A stretch of 64,000 nucleotides of DNA from Psococerastis gibbosa (lineage: Eukaryota; Arthropoda; Insecta; Psocodea; Psocidae), in contig OZ020487.1 in assembly GCA_963971405.1 (NCBI GenBank), positions 25,343,371-25,407,370 of the forward strand, in the 5' to 3' direction. A program made the translations under genes and the position numbers. The notes under the pieces are model-generated. The model made no database searches, was not told where the DNA came from, and saw only the letters and a program-made list of their open reading frames with translations. Of this stretch, positions 10,825 through 23,766 are shown piece after piece; the first letter of the stretch is position 1; each line of letters starts with the position of its first letter.

Positions 10825-13800
10825 TTTTTTATTATATTGTACTAAGGTCCCCTAGCCGAGTTAGGGCCTACGGGCCCTTTCTTACACTCAACTAGAGAGC
10901 TAGCTAAATAGTGTTACATATAAATTATTACAAAAGAAACAAAATAAAATAATACATTTATACATATAAAATTATAACACTAAAGTGCAGAGCGACATTA
11001 ACTCATCCATTCACGCATGGATAGCAAAAAAATATCAGATCTTGGCGTGTTTAGTTTATTAGCCTAATTAGATGCTCCCGATAGCGAACTTTGAAAATTG
11101 GTAGAGAGAGAGAGATTCTTTTATGTTTCTGGGGAGGGAGGTCCACAGGAAAACTGGCGAGAAAGGTGGCATGAAAGGTTTGGGTTAAATGACCGTAGGT
11201 ATCACAAGATGACAGTAAAATTAAAAAAATAAATAAAAATTTGTTATTGGTAGGTACCTAATCCAAGAGTTACGTGATTCATATTAAAAAGAATTGTACA
11301 ATATTAAAGTGAGCGGAAATTATATTTGTTCCTATATTCATCGTATTAATAATAAATTGACTGTAATAATATAACGACGCAATGCAATGTTATACATCCT
11401 GTTATGGGCATCAAAGACGCCTCAAATAACAAGAAGACGGAGCATTGAAACTTCAGGATTTGTGCATATTTTATGAACGAATATTGAGTTACGAAACTAC
11501 TTTTATCCATGGTTTGCATCTAAAAGTACCTACTTTATTATTAGTATGCTACATAGAAGACAGGGTACAGGATATATACAGTAGAATGGATAAAATCACT
11601 ATTTCTGATACATTGACATCAAGATTATTTGAAATTCGCCGGTTAAAACTTATATTGGGTTTCCTTCTTAGTTCATATTGTCCCATATTGAACGAATGAA
11701 AAAGAAACAAAGAAAGAAAGAAAGAAAGAAAGAAAGAAACATAACAACAACAGTACCGTACATTACACTGACATCACACAACATTATCACAATAAGGAAA
11801 AATTAACAACACTATTTATTGAAGTGGGCTTTCCCTAAAAGCAAAATGGTGATGATCAGTAGGCTGTGCAAAATCTCTACGCTGCTATGTTCCCAAATAA
11901 TTCTGGGGGTTTTTAAAACGTTAAATTCAATCATGCATGAAATTCACCAAAAAGGTCCTTTTCCTATACACTTTTTCCAGATTCACAGCAGCAAAAAACG
12001 GAAGCGTTTGATTGCGAAAGCTCCGATTTAATGCAAATGCCTGTGTGAATATGTTAACTGTGCACTTTAGAGTGAGTCCCACAATCGGTTGAAAAGTTTT
12101 TGTACGGAAAACTGCACGGGACAAGTGTTTGTACCGTCCAGTTCTTCCTTACCGAGACTCTTCAACCGATCGTGGGAGCTACTCTGAATATCACCAAATC
12201 CCTATTCGTACGGAAAACTGCACGCTATACCACCATGCATGGGAACATCGCGGTATTGTCCAGTTCTTCCTTACGAAGACTCTTCAACCGATCGTGGGAG
12301 CCACTCTAAATATCAACAAATCCCTATTGTCGCTAGGACGACCGAAAAGAGGCAAATTACATAAGGTACCGTTCTAAAAACGGAATTGCAATCTATTTTG
12401 TTTTTATTATGGAAATGAACTAAAAAGCTGAAAACTCGATATTTTGAAGAAGTGGGAAAACGAGGTGCACACCTGTGCCAGAGTTATTGCCCCAATACCC
12501 TGCAAATACTCTGTTTAACTGTCAGCTAATGTTGAATGAAATTTAATTAAGGACTGGGATTTTCATGCCATGATTTTGTATCGTTTCATTGTTGTAATAT
12601 AGTCAAGTAACTTAATTAGTTTTGGTATCAGTAGATACTGTATGTAATAAGATAGGAAAATTGCATACTGTATACTATTATACTAACTCCATAACGTACA
12701 ATTTACAAAATACATGCATGTATATGTATGCTGTTTGTACAGTATACCATGTATAGTTAACATTGCTCATTTTGCAGATGTACAAACAGTATTTTTAGCC
12801 TATTTGTGCCCTAACCATTTTCTAGTGCATTAGCAGCAAAATATTCGCACGAGCATTTTAATAATTTGCATTATTTTATTGTAGTTGACTGCAAAACATA
12901 CATAAAAAATAGAAGATAGGAGAATATAAAATGAAAGTATCGTAATGAAAATTCCATTAGAATTTGTTTTAGAAAAAATATACTGTTATTTATTTTATTT
13001 ATTTAGAATTTGAGACGATGTGGGACGTACATATTAGCATGGCCGTCCACAGCTATGGGCAGATGGGTCATCTGACCCACCTCGATTGGTACGAATTAGT
13101 TTTTTAAACTGCCCAATTGGCCACTTATATTAAAATAATAAATAGGCGGATTCATCGTAATTATTGATTTTTACTTTATCCCATATGTGCCACCCCCCTA
13201 ACGAATAACTGTGGAATTTTCCATTTTTTTTCATTCGCTCTTGATTCACTTCATATTTCATCCTGCGGACGGCCATGCATATTAGTCACCCTTGCAGTTT
13301 TATTATTTAAATACGTAGTAGTAATAATCCCCTGATGGACCTTTTATGGATATATCTAGTGGCCGATTGGTCCGTAGTCCAATGCCAACGACCCCATGGA
13401 TTTCGGTCATTATTTGTATTGTTTTCGTACGAACTTTTGGCCATTGGCAAACTGGTACATGTTCTCGATGTCAACCTACACCGGCTATACAAGCGATAAT
13501 GGACAAGCTGAGACAAGCTTACCATTGACGCAATGAAACAGGCGAAAGCATGACTTGACCAAGAACATATACTAGTCATTTAAATACGTAAGTTATAAAG
13601 ATTTGGTTGTACAGGAGTTATAGAGGACTATGGTACATCAGACACAATATTATAGGGTATCTTCCCCCCCCCCCCCTACCGCCTACCCAGTCGGCAAGGT
13701 GCATATATTTCAATAAAAAACAAAACAATTGTACACTTCAATTGGACCTCATGGGTCCCAAGAAAATGCTTTTATGTTATCAAAAAAGAAAAAAAAAACA

Positions 13801-16264
13801 AGAATCCATCGTACTGCTACATTTTAGAAGAGTAAAATTTTTTTAAGTCTTTTTTACATTCTGAAACTTTCTTGTGCTTGAGAAGATTTTTTGGAATACT
13901 GTTGAATATTTCAGAAATAACGTACTTTAAGGCTCTTTTGCAATGTTTGTTCCTAAATCTTGGTAGATCAAAGCACGGGAATAAAAGATTTCTGTCACAG
14001 CGCTTTTTCACGTCTTTAAACCTTCCATCGAAATAGTATAATTGCGCCATACGATATTTGCTTTGTAGTGACAAAGGCAAATTATCTAGATACATATAGT
14101 GGTCTTTAATGTCTCTGCAACTAGCTTTCTTAGGTACAAGAACTTTATAGCATCCTGTAGGCTTTTGAGAGGTGCAAGCAGATGTTGAGCGGTCAGTGTA
14201 TATGTATCAATGCCATAATTTAAATGAGACTCAACTAGAGCATGATAGACTGTTTTAAGGTTAGTTCTATTTGTGTAAAACTGGAAGTTATACATTAAAC
14301 AGCTAGCTTGCTTTAGTTTTTTCGTGAGATATTTAATGTGCTGCTCAAAAGAGAAAAAAAGTATCAATCACAAGGCCGAGATATTTATACTCAAGGACTT
14401 GCTCAATTTTCTGTTTGCACTTACAATTTAAAAAACCGTCATGGAGACACTCATGATTATGGAAAACGAGAAGGCCCTGATCTCTTTAATGTGTGGTGTT
14501 GTAAATATTTCATGAACTTAATGGAGAGCTAACATTTCACGCACCGGAAACTTCATGAAGAAAGAGCACAACCAAGAAGTAAAAATAACTTATGAAATTG
14601 TGCATGAAGTCTTTTTCAACTTGGATAAACCAAATCTTTATAGTTACGTAGTAAATTAAATAAAAACTGAATGATTTTTTCGTGATCTTGGGGTAACTAA
14701 TTCCAGCAATATCTACATTCCATATCCTCATAAGTAGACAATTATTTTAAAAAAAAATGAAGCACCGTAGTGCTATTAGTAGTAGTCTATTCTACAATAT
14801 TATCCTGCTATGAACAGATTTTTCTTACATTCACTAGATTTTTGGGATATTATTACATTGCAGAAGAGGTTTCAACGGTACGGAATGTTTGAAGCAAACT
14901 ATTTGTGATATGGCGAGTGTACGTAACGATGTAAGCCCAGCAGCATATAGATCTACCAAAGAGAATTTCTCAAGTTTCGGATTAATAGAAGGGATGGATG
15001 TTGGTCGAGGGATGAAGAAGCAGCAGGGTTCCCTCTTGGCTGCCCTTGTTGGCATTCTATTCACGTAAGTCACAAATTTCGTCTGTGGTTCACTCCAGAC
15101 CGCCACCATCTCCACCTCCGCAAATTCTCGCAGCCATCAATTTTTATGTGGCTCTCGTTTTTCGTGGTAATTTTTCAGGATTCTGTTTCTCCGCTTCTAT
15201 ATTTAATTTATTTTTTCTTTAGAGATGAGCAAAAAGGTACTTCAGGTACCTACTGAATTTAAAACAACGTACATATGCGGTATTCCATAAGTAGCCAAAA
15301 TTAAATTGTGTCTGTGTGACAATATAAATTCTCATAAAGTTACGTCTACGCTTTGGGTAATGGCTGCATATGTTTTGGATTCTGTTGCATTATTAATTAA
15401 AGGGACTATCTACTACACAAAACTTATTGAAAATGAGAGTCACACAATAACATAAACTTTGCAGTAGAATATGGACACCAGGTCTGGACCTGTAGAGTAG
15501 TGGTACAGACTCGGACTTTCACCCGAATGGTTGTTGATTCGAGTCCCACACTGGCTACATTGTCTGCCCATGCATCGGAGGGCATGTAAAGCAGGCGGTC
15601 TCGGGTCATCCTAGACGAGTGTAAGAGAGGGGTTAATAGCCCTAACTCCGCTAGGTTGGCTTAGTAATAGAACAACAAAAAGTCAAGATTTATTAATTTA
15701 TTTCTCTCTCCTGCAAGTGCAAGTGCTGACTATTCAATCTCATCATTCAATATCCTGCATGTTTTTGTTACTTCTCGTTTGATAGAGATAGACTATAGAC
15801 ATAACATGACATTTCCCGGACAACATCGTAAAATATTGTAGAGAACTGTTTTTAACCAAAAGAACGATTTTATAAAAATATACAGTAGGGTAGCTCACGA
15901 CAATAATTTCTTGTTGAATGATTTGAGAAATTCTTCTATCGTTACCATCTTATTGTACAATTACGTTAACCATGTTAGCACAAACTAAAATATTTGTATT
16001 TTAAAATAAAATTACATATAAATATAATTTATACTAGCCTAGGGTATGTTTATTTTTCTGATAGGCCTACGTACCGGTGGCAACTAACTCACCATGTACT
16101 TTGTTTCTTACAGCCCCAATGAAAGAGTGGAAAGAAGATATTTGCAAGCATATAGCGATGGATTGAAAATGTTCTACGGTGACTGCTCAGGAAGATACAA
16201 CTGTACCAGCTCTTACGCACAGTTATTCAAATTAATATTACAGGAAAATTTTAATGGGCTCTGA
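9105..16264 (+). CDS. DM4/DM12-family secreted protein, gene B (4 exons)
   Basis: Exons are 9105-9224, 10332-10531, 14864-15064 and 16114-16264, joined in phases 0, 2 and 2, giving 223 codons plus TGA. Exon 1 encodes a signal peptide (FLLIFCCFFAPFSSG) followed by QLIYVNSGVFK, a degenerate version of the RY..FP.GS motif with no basic cleavage site. Exon 2 is the variable domain (GLGWLVNLQGLYRLP, then LQKR). Exon 3 has GTECLKQTICDMA and is unusually long, with a 30-residue insert before GSLLAALVGILFT. Exon 4 ends with DCSGRYNC. The exon 3 acceptor is a tandem CAGAAG, so a one-residue alternative is possible. The 4.3-kb second intron holds a hAT MITE, a LINE relic and other repeats, and the third intron holds a SINE. 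AATAAA lies at 16341-16346. In-frame ATGs at 9105 and 9114 are both possible starts; I chose the first. Function is unknown. Confidence 0.85.
10021..10347 (+). repeat. 61-bp minisatellite made of the exon 2 splice acceptor of gene B
   Basis: TTGCAG occurs at 10021, 10082, 10143, 10204, 10265 and 10326, an exact 61-bp period. The sixth TTGCAG is the real acceptor of exon 2 (exon starts at 10332). Each upstream unit repeats the first bases of the exon as TTTATCGTTGATTTTAGCG (the first unit with ATTG for ATCG), then runs TTTATTGAAATGG and so on. The array is therefore five copies of an intron-exon boundary placed before the genuine one. Use of any upstream copy would read into TGA after eight codons. 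Confidence 0.92.
10532..13037. repeat. Gene B intron 2, left part: microsatellites, SINE-like tail and a local duplication
   Basis: An (AAT)n run at about 10790-10823 is followed by a segment (about 10838-10900) that matches the body end of SINE family 1 on the minus strand (CCTTTCTTACACTCAACTAG). An (AAAG)n run lies at about 11702-11738. At about 12060-12340 a block containing CAGTTCTTCCTTACGAAGAC and AACCGATCGTGGGAGC occurs twice in direct order and once partly inverted. No exon is seen. Confidence 0.6.
13038..13277. mobile_element. hAT-type MITE with 8-bp target duplication
   Basis: Terminal repeats CATGGCCGTCCACAG and CTGCGGACGGCCATG are inverse with one mismatch. They are bracketed by perfect CATATTAG at 13030-13037 and 13278-13285. 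The element is 240 bp, noncoding, and inside intron 2 of gene B. Confidence 0.9.
13370..13528 (+). repeat. Dispersed sequence with conserved reading frame (copy 1)
   Basis: This about 150-bp segment has an inverted paralogue at about 33500-33640 on the minus strand. In both, the same frame is open and reads NANDPMDFGHYLYC, followed by FWPL.NWY.F and DNGQ. The first 14 codons differ only by one synonymous change. I do not recognise the peptide. It could be a fragment of a transposon protein or a captured gene fragment; a TAG lies just upstream in this copy. Confidence 0.5.
13817..14545 (-). pseudogene. LINE reverse transcriptase relic
   Basis: Two adjacent minus-strand frames hold the C-terminal part of a non-LTR retrotransposon reverse transcriptase. 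One contains EQHIKYLTKKLKQ and YHALVESHLNYGID; the next contains QSKYRMAQLYYFDG and NSIPKNLLKHKK. Upstream, LEYKYLGLVID (the RT thumb-proximal motif) is readable in another frame. The frames are broken by shifts and stops, so this is a decayed, 5'-truncated copy. The clade is uncertain (CR1/Jockey-like by feel). Confidence 0.75.
15484..15705 (+). mobile_element. tRNA-derived SINE, family 1 (copy 2)
   Basis: It has the same head as the other copies (CTGTAGAGTAGTGGTACAGA, TTTCACCCGAA), a B box with one change (GATTCGAGTCC), the body GGGCATGTAAAGCAGGCGGT and an AT-rich tail with TTTATTAATTTATTT. It lies in intron 3 of gene B. Confidence 0.85.
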
Positions 16265-18796
16265 AGATTCGCCTACCATTGCAGCAGTCTTTCGTAGTTT
16301 CTTATAAGTGAACTCTACATATTTGCACTGTTATTTGGTTAATAAAAAATACACATATACACGGTACCCTTACTTCTAACGTGCTTCCAATATCATAGCA
16401 ATAGCCATAGTAATTCTGTAAACACAGTGCTTCTAAACAGTAATCTTGACTTGCAGCTACTTGCAGTCCGACCCTTCTGAAAACACTGTGCATCCAATAC
16501 ACTACTATGTTCGATGGTCTCGATCAATGCCCGTGTTCATGATAGATATTGCCAGTCTAAACATCAAATTTGTTAGGTGTGATGGGATTTGGCAAGTTTG
16601 AGGCGGTTATTGAGCACAGCTACGTTAGTAATACCTGAACCATGGCGAATTAAACAAATTGATAAGGATTTAGTTGATAATACCTCAACTAAGAAAATGC
16701 AACCAGCAAAACTCCTGAAGAGAATCCTTTCTAATAATAATAATAATGTAGTTGAAATAATTAGTAGGCTAAACCATACCTTACGTAGGTACGTACCTCA
16801 GCAACAAAAAGCTTGTTATATGAGCATAGTCATTACCCCAGTCCCCATGGTAAAGTCGCAAACAGATAAAATGTGAAGTTTGAAATAAGGGGGATCGCGA
16901 ATAAAATTAAGCACCAAAAAACTCCGTTAAAATAGAAAAATGAAGCATGCGTGTTTGCTATGACTCCCAGTCAGATTAGTCAAATTCAAAAAATGAGGGA
17001 ATCAGGTTTTCCAGCATTGTTATTCGGATGGTTTATACTTTAATTAATTCACGTATAATTTCACATATCAGCTGAGTTTTCCTACTCTTCCAAATGCTGA
17101 GAATATTAGTATTATATCGGTACTATATCGAGGCTTTATGTGAAAGAAGCCAAGATAAATTCGATAATTTTCGATATTGAAATATTAATATTCTCTATCA
17201 ACCTAGTTTTGTCATCTAATTAAAGTCCAATTTTTTTTTTAACTTTTTTGAATTTTGAATATTATTACTGTACATGCATACATTTATGTACTACGTACAT
17301 ACTAGTAGTGCAGACGCAGATTTTGTGCTTTAAAATGTTTACTCTTTTGATTTCAATACGGTACACACTATGTCTGGCTCGCAGAAAACCTGTGAGTCGA
17401 TAGAACCTTGAAAATTGGCTCCATGTAAGAAAGAGGTTGAGCATGAACAATTAACTCTCTTAGTTTAGATATTTTGAGTATTAAATTTAAAGGAACCAAG
17501 ACAAGTATGGTAGGGGTAAAGTACTACTACTATAGTAGCTTGCAGGGTGATGTCATTAAATTGACTAGAAAATGATGGAGAATTGCATAGAAAGCATAAC
17601 TGACCATTAGCAAGTTATAATGAAGTCCCTGAAGATGGAGCTCGTGTGGCCGTTACATCATCCGGGTCATTTCCTCCAACCCCCCCTCCCCACCCACGTC
17701 CCCCAATTTTATCATATTTGATTCCAATTCCCGCCCCTTTTCCAACTTCCGCTATCCATGTGACTTTCTCATGGAGCGATATCGCGGGGGGTCACTCCAA
17801 TAAATCTTCCTTCTATCGCACTTTATCCCTTTTCGTTGCAGCCATCACCACTACATCCTGCCGCTTGGCTATATTCGTACTATATGCGGCCGCGAAGTCT
17901 ACCTTCATAGCTATATTTAGTAGTAGTACAATAGACTAGTACGTCAAAGTGCATGGCAGATCTAGGGGGCTACAGCCCTTTCAATTTACCCTGGGAAATC
18001 GTAGATAGTTTTCCAACAAAGGAAATACATATAAATTTTTACTTTTCCTGTATGATTAGCCCCCTCCCCCCAAAGCAAAGTTCTAGATCTACCTCTGAGT
18101 ACATATTAGGGCTATTATCGTCATATATGGAATTATAAGTACAGTGCAGTGCAATGCATACATTATATATTGTACTATAGAAGTAATGGCTGGTAAAAGC
18201 GAGTTATTATGAATTACAAATTTTCTACTAGGACTATAGGCTAGTAATAAAATTATAATCTGATTTTTTGTTGTTCATAAATTACATGCAGGGCCGTTGA
18301 AGCAAAATCTGTACCGCCCCCTCCACAAACACTAGGTTTTGAGACCTGATCTAACCAAGACAAGTTCACGGGGTAGGTGCCTTGCCCCCCCCCGCCCCCT
18401 AAATACTATATGAGGACTTAATTACTGCCCAAACAAGTTTTTAGTTTTTTTTCTTGACGGAACAAGTTTCCACCGGGTGAATATTTTTAAACCTTTTAGG
18501 TATGAAAGACAAGTTTTTATAAAACATTTTTAGCATTTCAATATAGTAGACCAAGAAAATTTAAATTTTATGAATTTATGAAAATTTTCTTATTGCTATT
18601 TACAAAATAAAAACCAAATGTGTCGGATTTTGGAGTGACGTTCAGTGACCTTGATATTTTTGTTGTATAACGAGTCTTCTTGACTGTAATGCGCTGTTTG
18701 AATAAGCAAATTGAAAACGACGACAAAGCCCACCATCGGAGAATGAAGATACGGAGAAAATTGACAGGCTGTGTCGCCAAGTGTGTTGCCACCATC
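16265..18796. other. Intergenic region between genes B and C
   Basis: The gene B polyadenylation signal AATAAA (16341-16346) is near the left end. A dispersed repeat at about 16430-16620 is paralogous to 52530-53115. A proline-rich open frame near 17646-17939 is low-complexity and is not called. Around 17950-18090, GGCAGATCTAGGGG faces CTAGATCTACCTCTG, possibly a worn hAT-like element. Otherwise nothing is seen. Confidence 0.5.
16430..16620. repeat. Dispersed repeat, copy lacking the nested MITE (empty site)
   Basis: The segment from TCTGAAAACACTGTGCATCC to GAGGCGGTTATTGAG matches the flanks of the nested palindrome at 52592-52975. Here ACTACTA is directly followed by TGTTCGATGG. In the other copy ACTGCTAA and TAAGCTCGATGG are separated by the 384-bp element. 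This copy therefore shows the pre-insertion structure. The repeat's own identity is unknown. Confidence 0.65.
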
Positions 18797-21401
18797 ATGT
18801 CCCGGGGCCTCTTCCTATTATTTGCCATAATAATATGGCTTACCGCCGCTGCTGACGAGACCACACATAATCGTGTCCGGCGCTATCTTGTTTTTCCACG
18901 AGGTTCTAAATTCTTTGTAAGTTTTTAAAGTTGCGCTTATTTATGGCATTAGATTTAAGAGTAGTTAAATGAGCTGCATAGGCTTGCAATATCAATCTTG
19001 CTGTGAAATATGAGTTTAAATATGGATTTTTTCACGGAAGTAAAAGGTGCATGCATTATGGATGGGTCTCATCTAACGGAATAGACCACATTACATTAAG
19101 TATATTTAGGCCTTAATATGTTCATGAACTTTGACATTTCATGCTCATCAAGACTTAAAGCAGAGAGCTCAAAATAGTTTGTTACCAAAAGGCGAAGGAA
19201 ATTCTTGACTTCTTATGCCTAGGCTTTGATTCAATTCAACTTCCGACAGCCATCGCAAACTTGCCACAACTTCGTTGTTTTTCTGACTTCTCTATGTAAG
19301 AAAATGTTTGATAATTTCTTCTCCTCTCTGATTCTCTTAGAAACTGTTGTCGGCTGGTTATAGGCCTACTATATTTTTTTTTTATCAGAGTTCATTTAGG
19401 TTTCTGTCTTTTCTTTGATTGATTTTATTATTATTTTACAGATCCGCCTGAATATTAGAGAAAATATCTTCACTTACACAACAATTTTTGCACACGCTGT
19501 CGGATTTAAAATGACTTGGGATTTGCCTGATCATCCAGGAAATAAAAAGACAGTACGCAAACGAGATATTCACGATGGTTTGACAACTCTCCTAAACAGG
19601 TTAGAAAAATTAATAATCATCCGTACCTACAGTGTGGTCCGCAACCAGAGGGGGGGGGGGCTGGCGGCTACCCCTGAAATGTGTTAGCTTTACACTAGAT
19701 AGAATTGATCTTTCCAGACTTGCGAAATTTCACGACATTCCAAAGGATCAAACCCCCCCCCCCCCCGGGAAAAATTCCTGGTTACGGGCCTGCCTACAGT
19801 AGGTATTTCTTGGTTAATAGCATATTTTGTTTTTAAATACAGTAGGTACCAAGAAACATTCCAATTATCATATGCTATCCGAATAACGTCTTTAGTAGTC
19901 TCTACGGGTAATAAAAGCTCGTAATGAGCAGTTGTGAATCACATTAAATACAAAATTGTTGGGTATGACTAGTTGTCATAAATATAGGAGATATAGGTGA
20001 TTCTAGCCATACTTACTTCAGAGATAGATTTTTTCCTTTTTTTAATGATTAATAACACGCTTAGAGACTGTATATATTGTATATACAATGTACATTGATA
20101 TTGAGAAAATCAAATACACAGTGTTATGGATATTGGTTATCCAGGAGCGGATGTTGAATTGAAAATCCATCGAACGTTCAAACCTAATACCTAGATTTTT
20201 TTACCTCGAATGTATTTTTCAAATACCATCATGAGTTTTCACCTCCATTTTTGACTGTGTGCAGAATAAGCCTATTCTTTGTAGCTACAATAATTGAAGA
20301 TTTACATGACAAACTACAGGTATATAACAATATAGTTTTAAAATATAAATTTCCACATAAAAGTTTAACAGTTTCATTCAAAATCTAAACATTCTTCTAT
20401 AATAGTAATTTTTTGTAGGTTGAACATAGATGGAGATGCCTGCATTGAGAAATTTATTTGTGAAATGAAAGAAAATCAAACTAAGAATCTTTTAACTGAC
20501 ATCATGACAATACTCTTTAGGTAAGTATTAGGCCTATTCGCACATTGTTTTCTCCTAAATGTACAGTAGGTACTTTTTACCAAATGTATTCATTGTCAGG
20601 TTTCCTGTTCTTTGTCTTATAGGGCCTAGGTCTAATAATTGAAAATAGCCAATAGGTTGCGTAGCCAGTGATTATAGCAACTAAAATAACCGGTCCGAGT
20701 TTACTCGAACATGCTTTCCAATTTATCAAAATTAGTAGATAGAGAAAATGAATAATTTCACGGTAAATAATTTTCCTATGGTTAAATTTCCGATAACTTG
20801 GGGGGGGGGGGGGGTTGTCCAACTGACGTCACTGGAGGTGAGGTAAATTCTAGATAGGTCAGACCAACACATTGCCACACAGCAATACTGGCAGGGCACG
20901 CAATGCATTTGAGCATGAATTTTCTATCATTTAAAAAAAATTTTTTTTGTACAAAACCAACTTTCCTGGGAAAGCAACCTGTCCAGTTTCGTTACTCAAT
21001 CTAACACCTAAAACATACCTGAAAGTAGAAATCATCGACAGAAAGGTTTCCCAGAAAAATAATTTTTTAGTCATTTTTCGTTAAAATTTAGTTATTTTTA
21101 TTTTTTTTACCCCCAGAAGCAACCTATCAAGGGGCAAGCGACCCCCCGCATTTCGTTAACATTAATAACTACTACAATATATATGAATTTAAAATAAATC
21201 TTTGGAGCCGTTTTTGGGAAATAATTTTTTTAGACGTTTTTTTGGATTTTTTTTAGAATAAAACCCCCCAAATTAAGTTAGCCCCCCCCAAAAAAAATGG
21301 TCCCGAGGTATGATTTTTGTGAACCTACATGCCGAATTTCAACAAAATCGACCGAGTAGTTTGCCCGGAAATCGATGCACAGACAGACAGAACGACAGAC
21401 C

Positions 21402-21435
<34 letters not shown>

Positions 21436-22290
21436 TATTTCGTAAAAACCACTTTTTGGGTTCCTGGGACCTTAAAACGTGTATATCCGTTAAAATCTCG
21501 GAATCGAAAATTTGGACGATCACAAAGCTTTCCTACGTATAAATGGGAAAGCAAAAAAATTATTCGCATCCAAACAATTCAATGAATGTATCCGAATAAC
21601 CTCTCTTCAGTCTCCTTTGTAGGTAATACCTGTGTTGAGTTACGACAGGTCACCGATTGCATGATGTGCAAGTACGAACAAGCTACCACTATGCCATCGA
21701 ATAATAGGTCTATCGCCTATTATTTATTTATTTCCAAAGTTTATATGCTTTTAAAGTGGTACTTAATTTAAACTGACCTGGGAATGCGTTGCTTTTAGTT
21801 TTCAGTTATAACTTTTGAAGACGAAGGGGCTGCACGATTTTTCTTTTCTCTTTAGTAACTTTCTCTCCTTGAGAACATATATATATATGCCACTTTAGTT
21901 TGAGTGAATTAGGGAAGTGTTTGATACTAAAGGGAATTCTACGAGCCACTTCACTGCAGAAATATATTCGTGAATACACAAAATTTGAAAGAAAAAAAAT
22001 ACAAAAATACAAAATTCAACCTTACTTGACACAAACCGCAACCAACAGGGGAAACCATATCGTTAGATCTTCTTCTAGACTACTGTGGGGTTTGAGGTTC
22101 ATACGAACCGCAGAACATGCCATAGCCTATTTGTTTGTCAGTTGTAGCCTGGGCACCTTGTGCATACGTACAGTATTAATTATTTCATATTATTTTTTTC
22201 AGATCTGAAGGAAGTGAAAATTGCCATGACATTGGCTTGACTTGTCCATTATCCATCCATAACTTCATACCCTCTGCCAGCTCTATATGA
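18797..22290 (+). CDS. DM4/DM12-family secreted protein, gene C (4 exons)
   Basis: Exons are 18797-18916, 19442-19599, 20419-20520 and 22203-22290 (phases 0, 2, 2), giving 155 codons plus TGA, the shortest member of the cluster. The start has a favourable context (GCCACCATCATG); in-frame ATGs at 18680 and 18743 would add a polar extension before the signal peptide and look less likely. Exon 1 has a hydrophobic signal (FLLFAIIIWLTAAA), then NRVRRYLVFPRGSKFF, the clearest form of the family motif. Exon 2 has TWDLPDHPG and a second basic site (TVRKRD). Exon 3 has GDACIEKFICEM. Exon 4 has NCHDIGLTCPLS and ends soon after. Intron 2 holds a hAT MITE and intron 3 a Helentron-like element. ATTAAA at 22299-22304 is a possible polyadenylation signal. 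Secretion is inferred; function is unknown. Confidence 0.9.
19634..19792. mobile_element. hAT-type MITE with 8-bp target duplication
   Basis: The 159-bp element is bracketed by CCTACAGT at 19626-19633 and 19793-19800. The ends GTGGTCCGCAACCAG and CTGGTTACGGGCCTG are inverse at 11 of 15 positions. A G run near the left and a C run near the right add to the inverted pattern. It lies in intron 2 of gene C. Confidence 0.8.
20688..21553 (-). mobile_element. Nonautonomous Helentron-like element (HINE/DINE-1 type), copy 1
   Basis: Read on the minus strand, the element starts TGCTTTCCCATTTATACGTA (one change from the other copies) directly after a T. It carries a GTCT/GTCG microsatellite (21384-21434 on plus) and has a G/C-run segment near its 3' part. 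It ends with the subterminal inverse ATAAATTGGAAAGCA-like sequence, then a stem-loop CGAGTAAACTCG and GGACCGGTT. Asymmetric inverted repeats, a 3' hairpin, an internal GTCY microsatellite and T flanks without target duplication match Helentron-derived HINEs. No coding capacity. It lies in intron 3 of gene C. Confidence 0.8.
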
Positions 22291-22603
22291 ATAGCTTAAT
22301 TAAACAGCGATGTATACCCAAAAGCGCCTGTCATTTGATATAAAAATGGGCCCAGTTCAGAAGGAAGCTTTATGCAGTGACGAACACAGAGAGGGTTAAA
22401 ACCCGGCAAAGTGACACCTTATTTTTTTTTTTAAAATGAAACATGAGTAGTGTTATTGTGAAACATCATTAAATGGTTTCGTTCTGTATGTACCAGTCTG
22501 TATTCGGAAAAACTAAATAAGTTACTTTAATCAAATACCGTATTGTTTTTATTCTCAGTTTATACCTGAGGCGGCATTTTGACGGATACCCCTCCCCAAA
22601 ATA

Positions 22604-23450
22604 AAGAACTGGTCCGAGGTTACTCGAACATGCTTTCCAATTTATCATGTAGTAGCTAGAAAAAATGAGTAATTTCATGGTAAATAATTTTCCTATAGTT
22701 AAATTTCGGGCATTCTGGGGGGGGGGGGGGATTTTTCCACCTGACGTCACTGGAGGTGAGGTAAATTCTAGATAGGTCAGACCAACAAATTACCACACAG
22801 CAATAATGGCAGGGCACGCAATGCATTTGACCGTGAATTTTCATTTTTTCAAAAACATTTTTTTTTCACAAAATCAAATAGTTTTTTGGGAAAGCAACCT
22901 GTCTGGTTTCGTTACTTAATTTAACACCTAAAACATGCCTGAAGGTAGAAATCATCGATGGAAAGGTTTCACAGAAAAATTATTTTTTAGTCATTTTTCA
23001 TTAAAATTTAGTTATTTTTATTTGTTTACCCCCAGAAGCAAACTATCAAGGGGCAAGCGACCCCCCGCATTTTGTCAACATTAGTAACGACTACAATATA
23101 TGTGAATTTAAAAGAAATCGTTGGAGCCGTTTTTGAGAAATAATTTTTTTAGACGTTTTTTTGGAGTTTTTGAGAATAAAACCCCCCCCAAATTGAGTTA
23201 GCCCAAAATAAAAATAAAAGTCTCGAGGTATGATTTTTGTAAACCTATGCTAAATTTCATCAAAATCGACTGAGTAGTTTGCCCGGAAATCGATGGACAG
23301 ACAGACAGAGCGACAGACAGACATTTCGTAAAAACCACCTTTTTTGGTTCCTGGGACCTCAAAACATGTAAATCCTTTGAAATCGAAATCGAAATCGAAA
23401 ATTTCGACCATCACAAAGCTTTCCTTATACTACGTATAAATTGGAAAGCA
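22604..23450 (-). mobile_element. Helentron-like element (HINE type), copy 2
   Basis: This is a minus-strand copy with a terminal TGCTTTCCAATTTATACGTA at the right, preceded by T on its own strand. The left end has the stem-loop region GGTCCGAGGTTACTCGAACA and the subterminal inverse. The microsatellite is short (GACAGACAGACAG at about 23296-23308). It forms an inverted pair with copy 3. Confidence 0.8.
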
Positions 23451-23766
23451 AAAACCGTGTCCGCCATTGGGTTTACGTGTGTATTATTATGTATTGTAAG
23501 CATTGTAAACATAATAGGATAGGACTACGTAATATATTGTAGATGATGTGGAGCAGCCGGTGCTCCAGACGTCGCTGTTATGACCTGCATTACACATTTT
23601 ATGTACTTTAACGTTGCATTTGACCATTGTTTAAGCAGTGCTAAACAGAGTAATTTACTCCAGATCGTAAAAATTGCGGCAATAAGAAGCAGCAGTATAT
23701 TAGTCTAGAAAAAGATTTGCTGTTTTATTATACGAATCGTTGCTGTTTCATGCATACAATATTTAT

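Noticed and set aside
17646..17939. Plus-strand proline-rich frame starting MAVTSSGSFPPTPPPHPR
   Set aside because: Low-complexity C-rich DNA with no splice partners, motif or paralogue.
21278..21585. Open frames on both strands with repeats of TDRQ or CLSV
   Set aside because: They are translations of the GTCT/GACA microsatellite inside the Helentron-like element.
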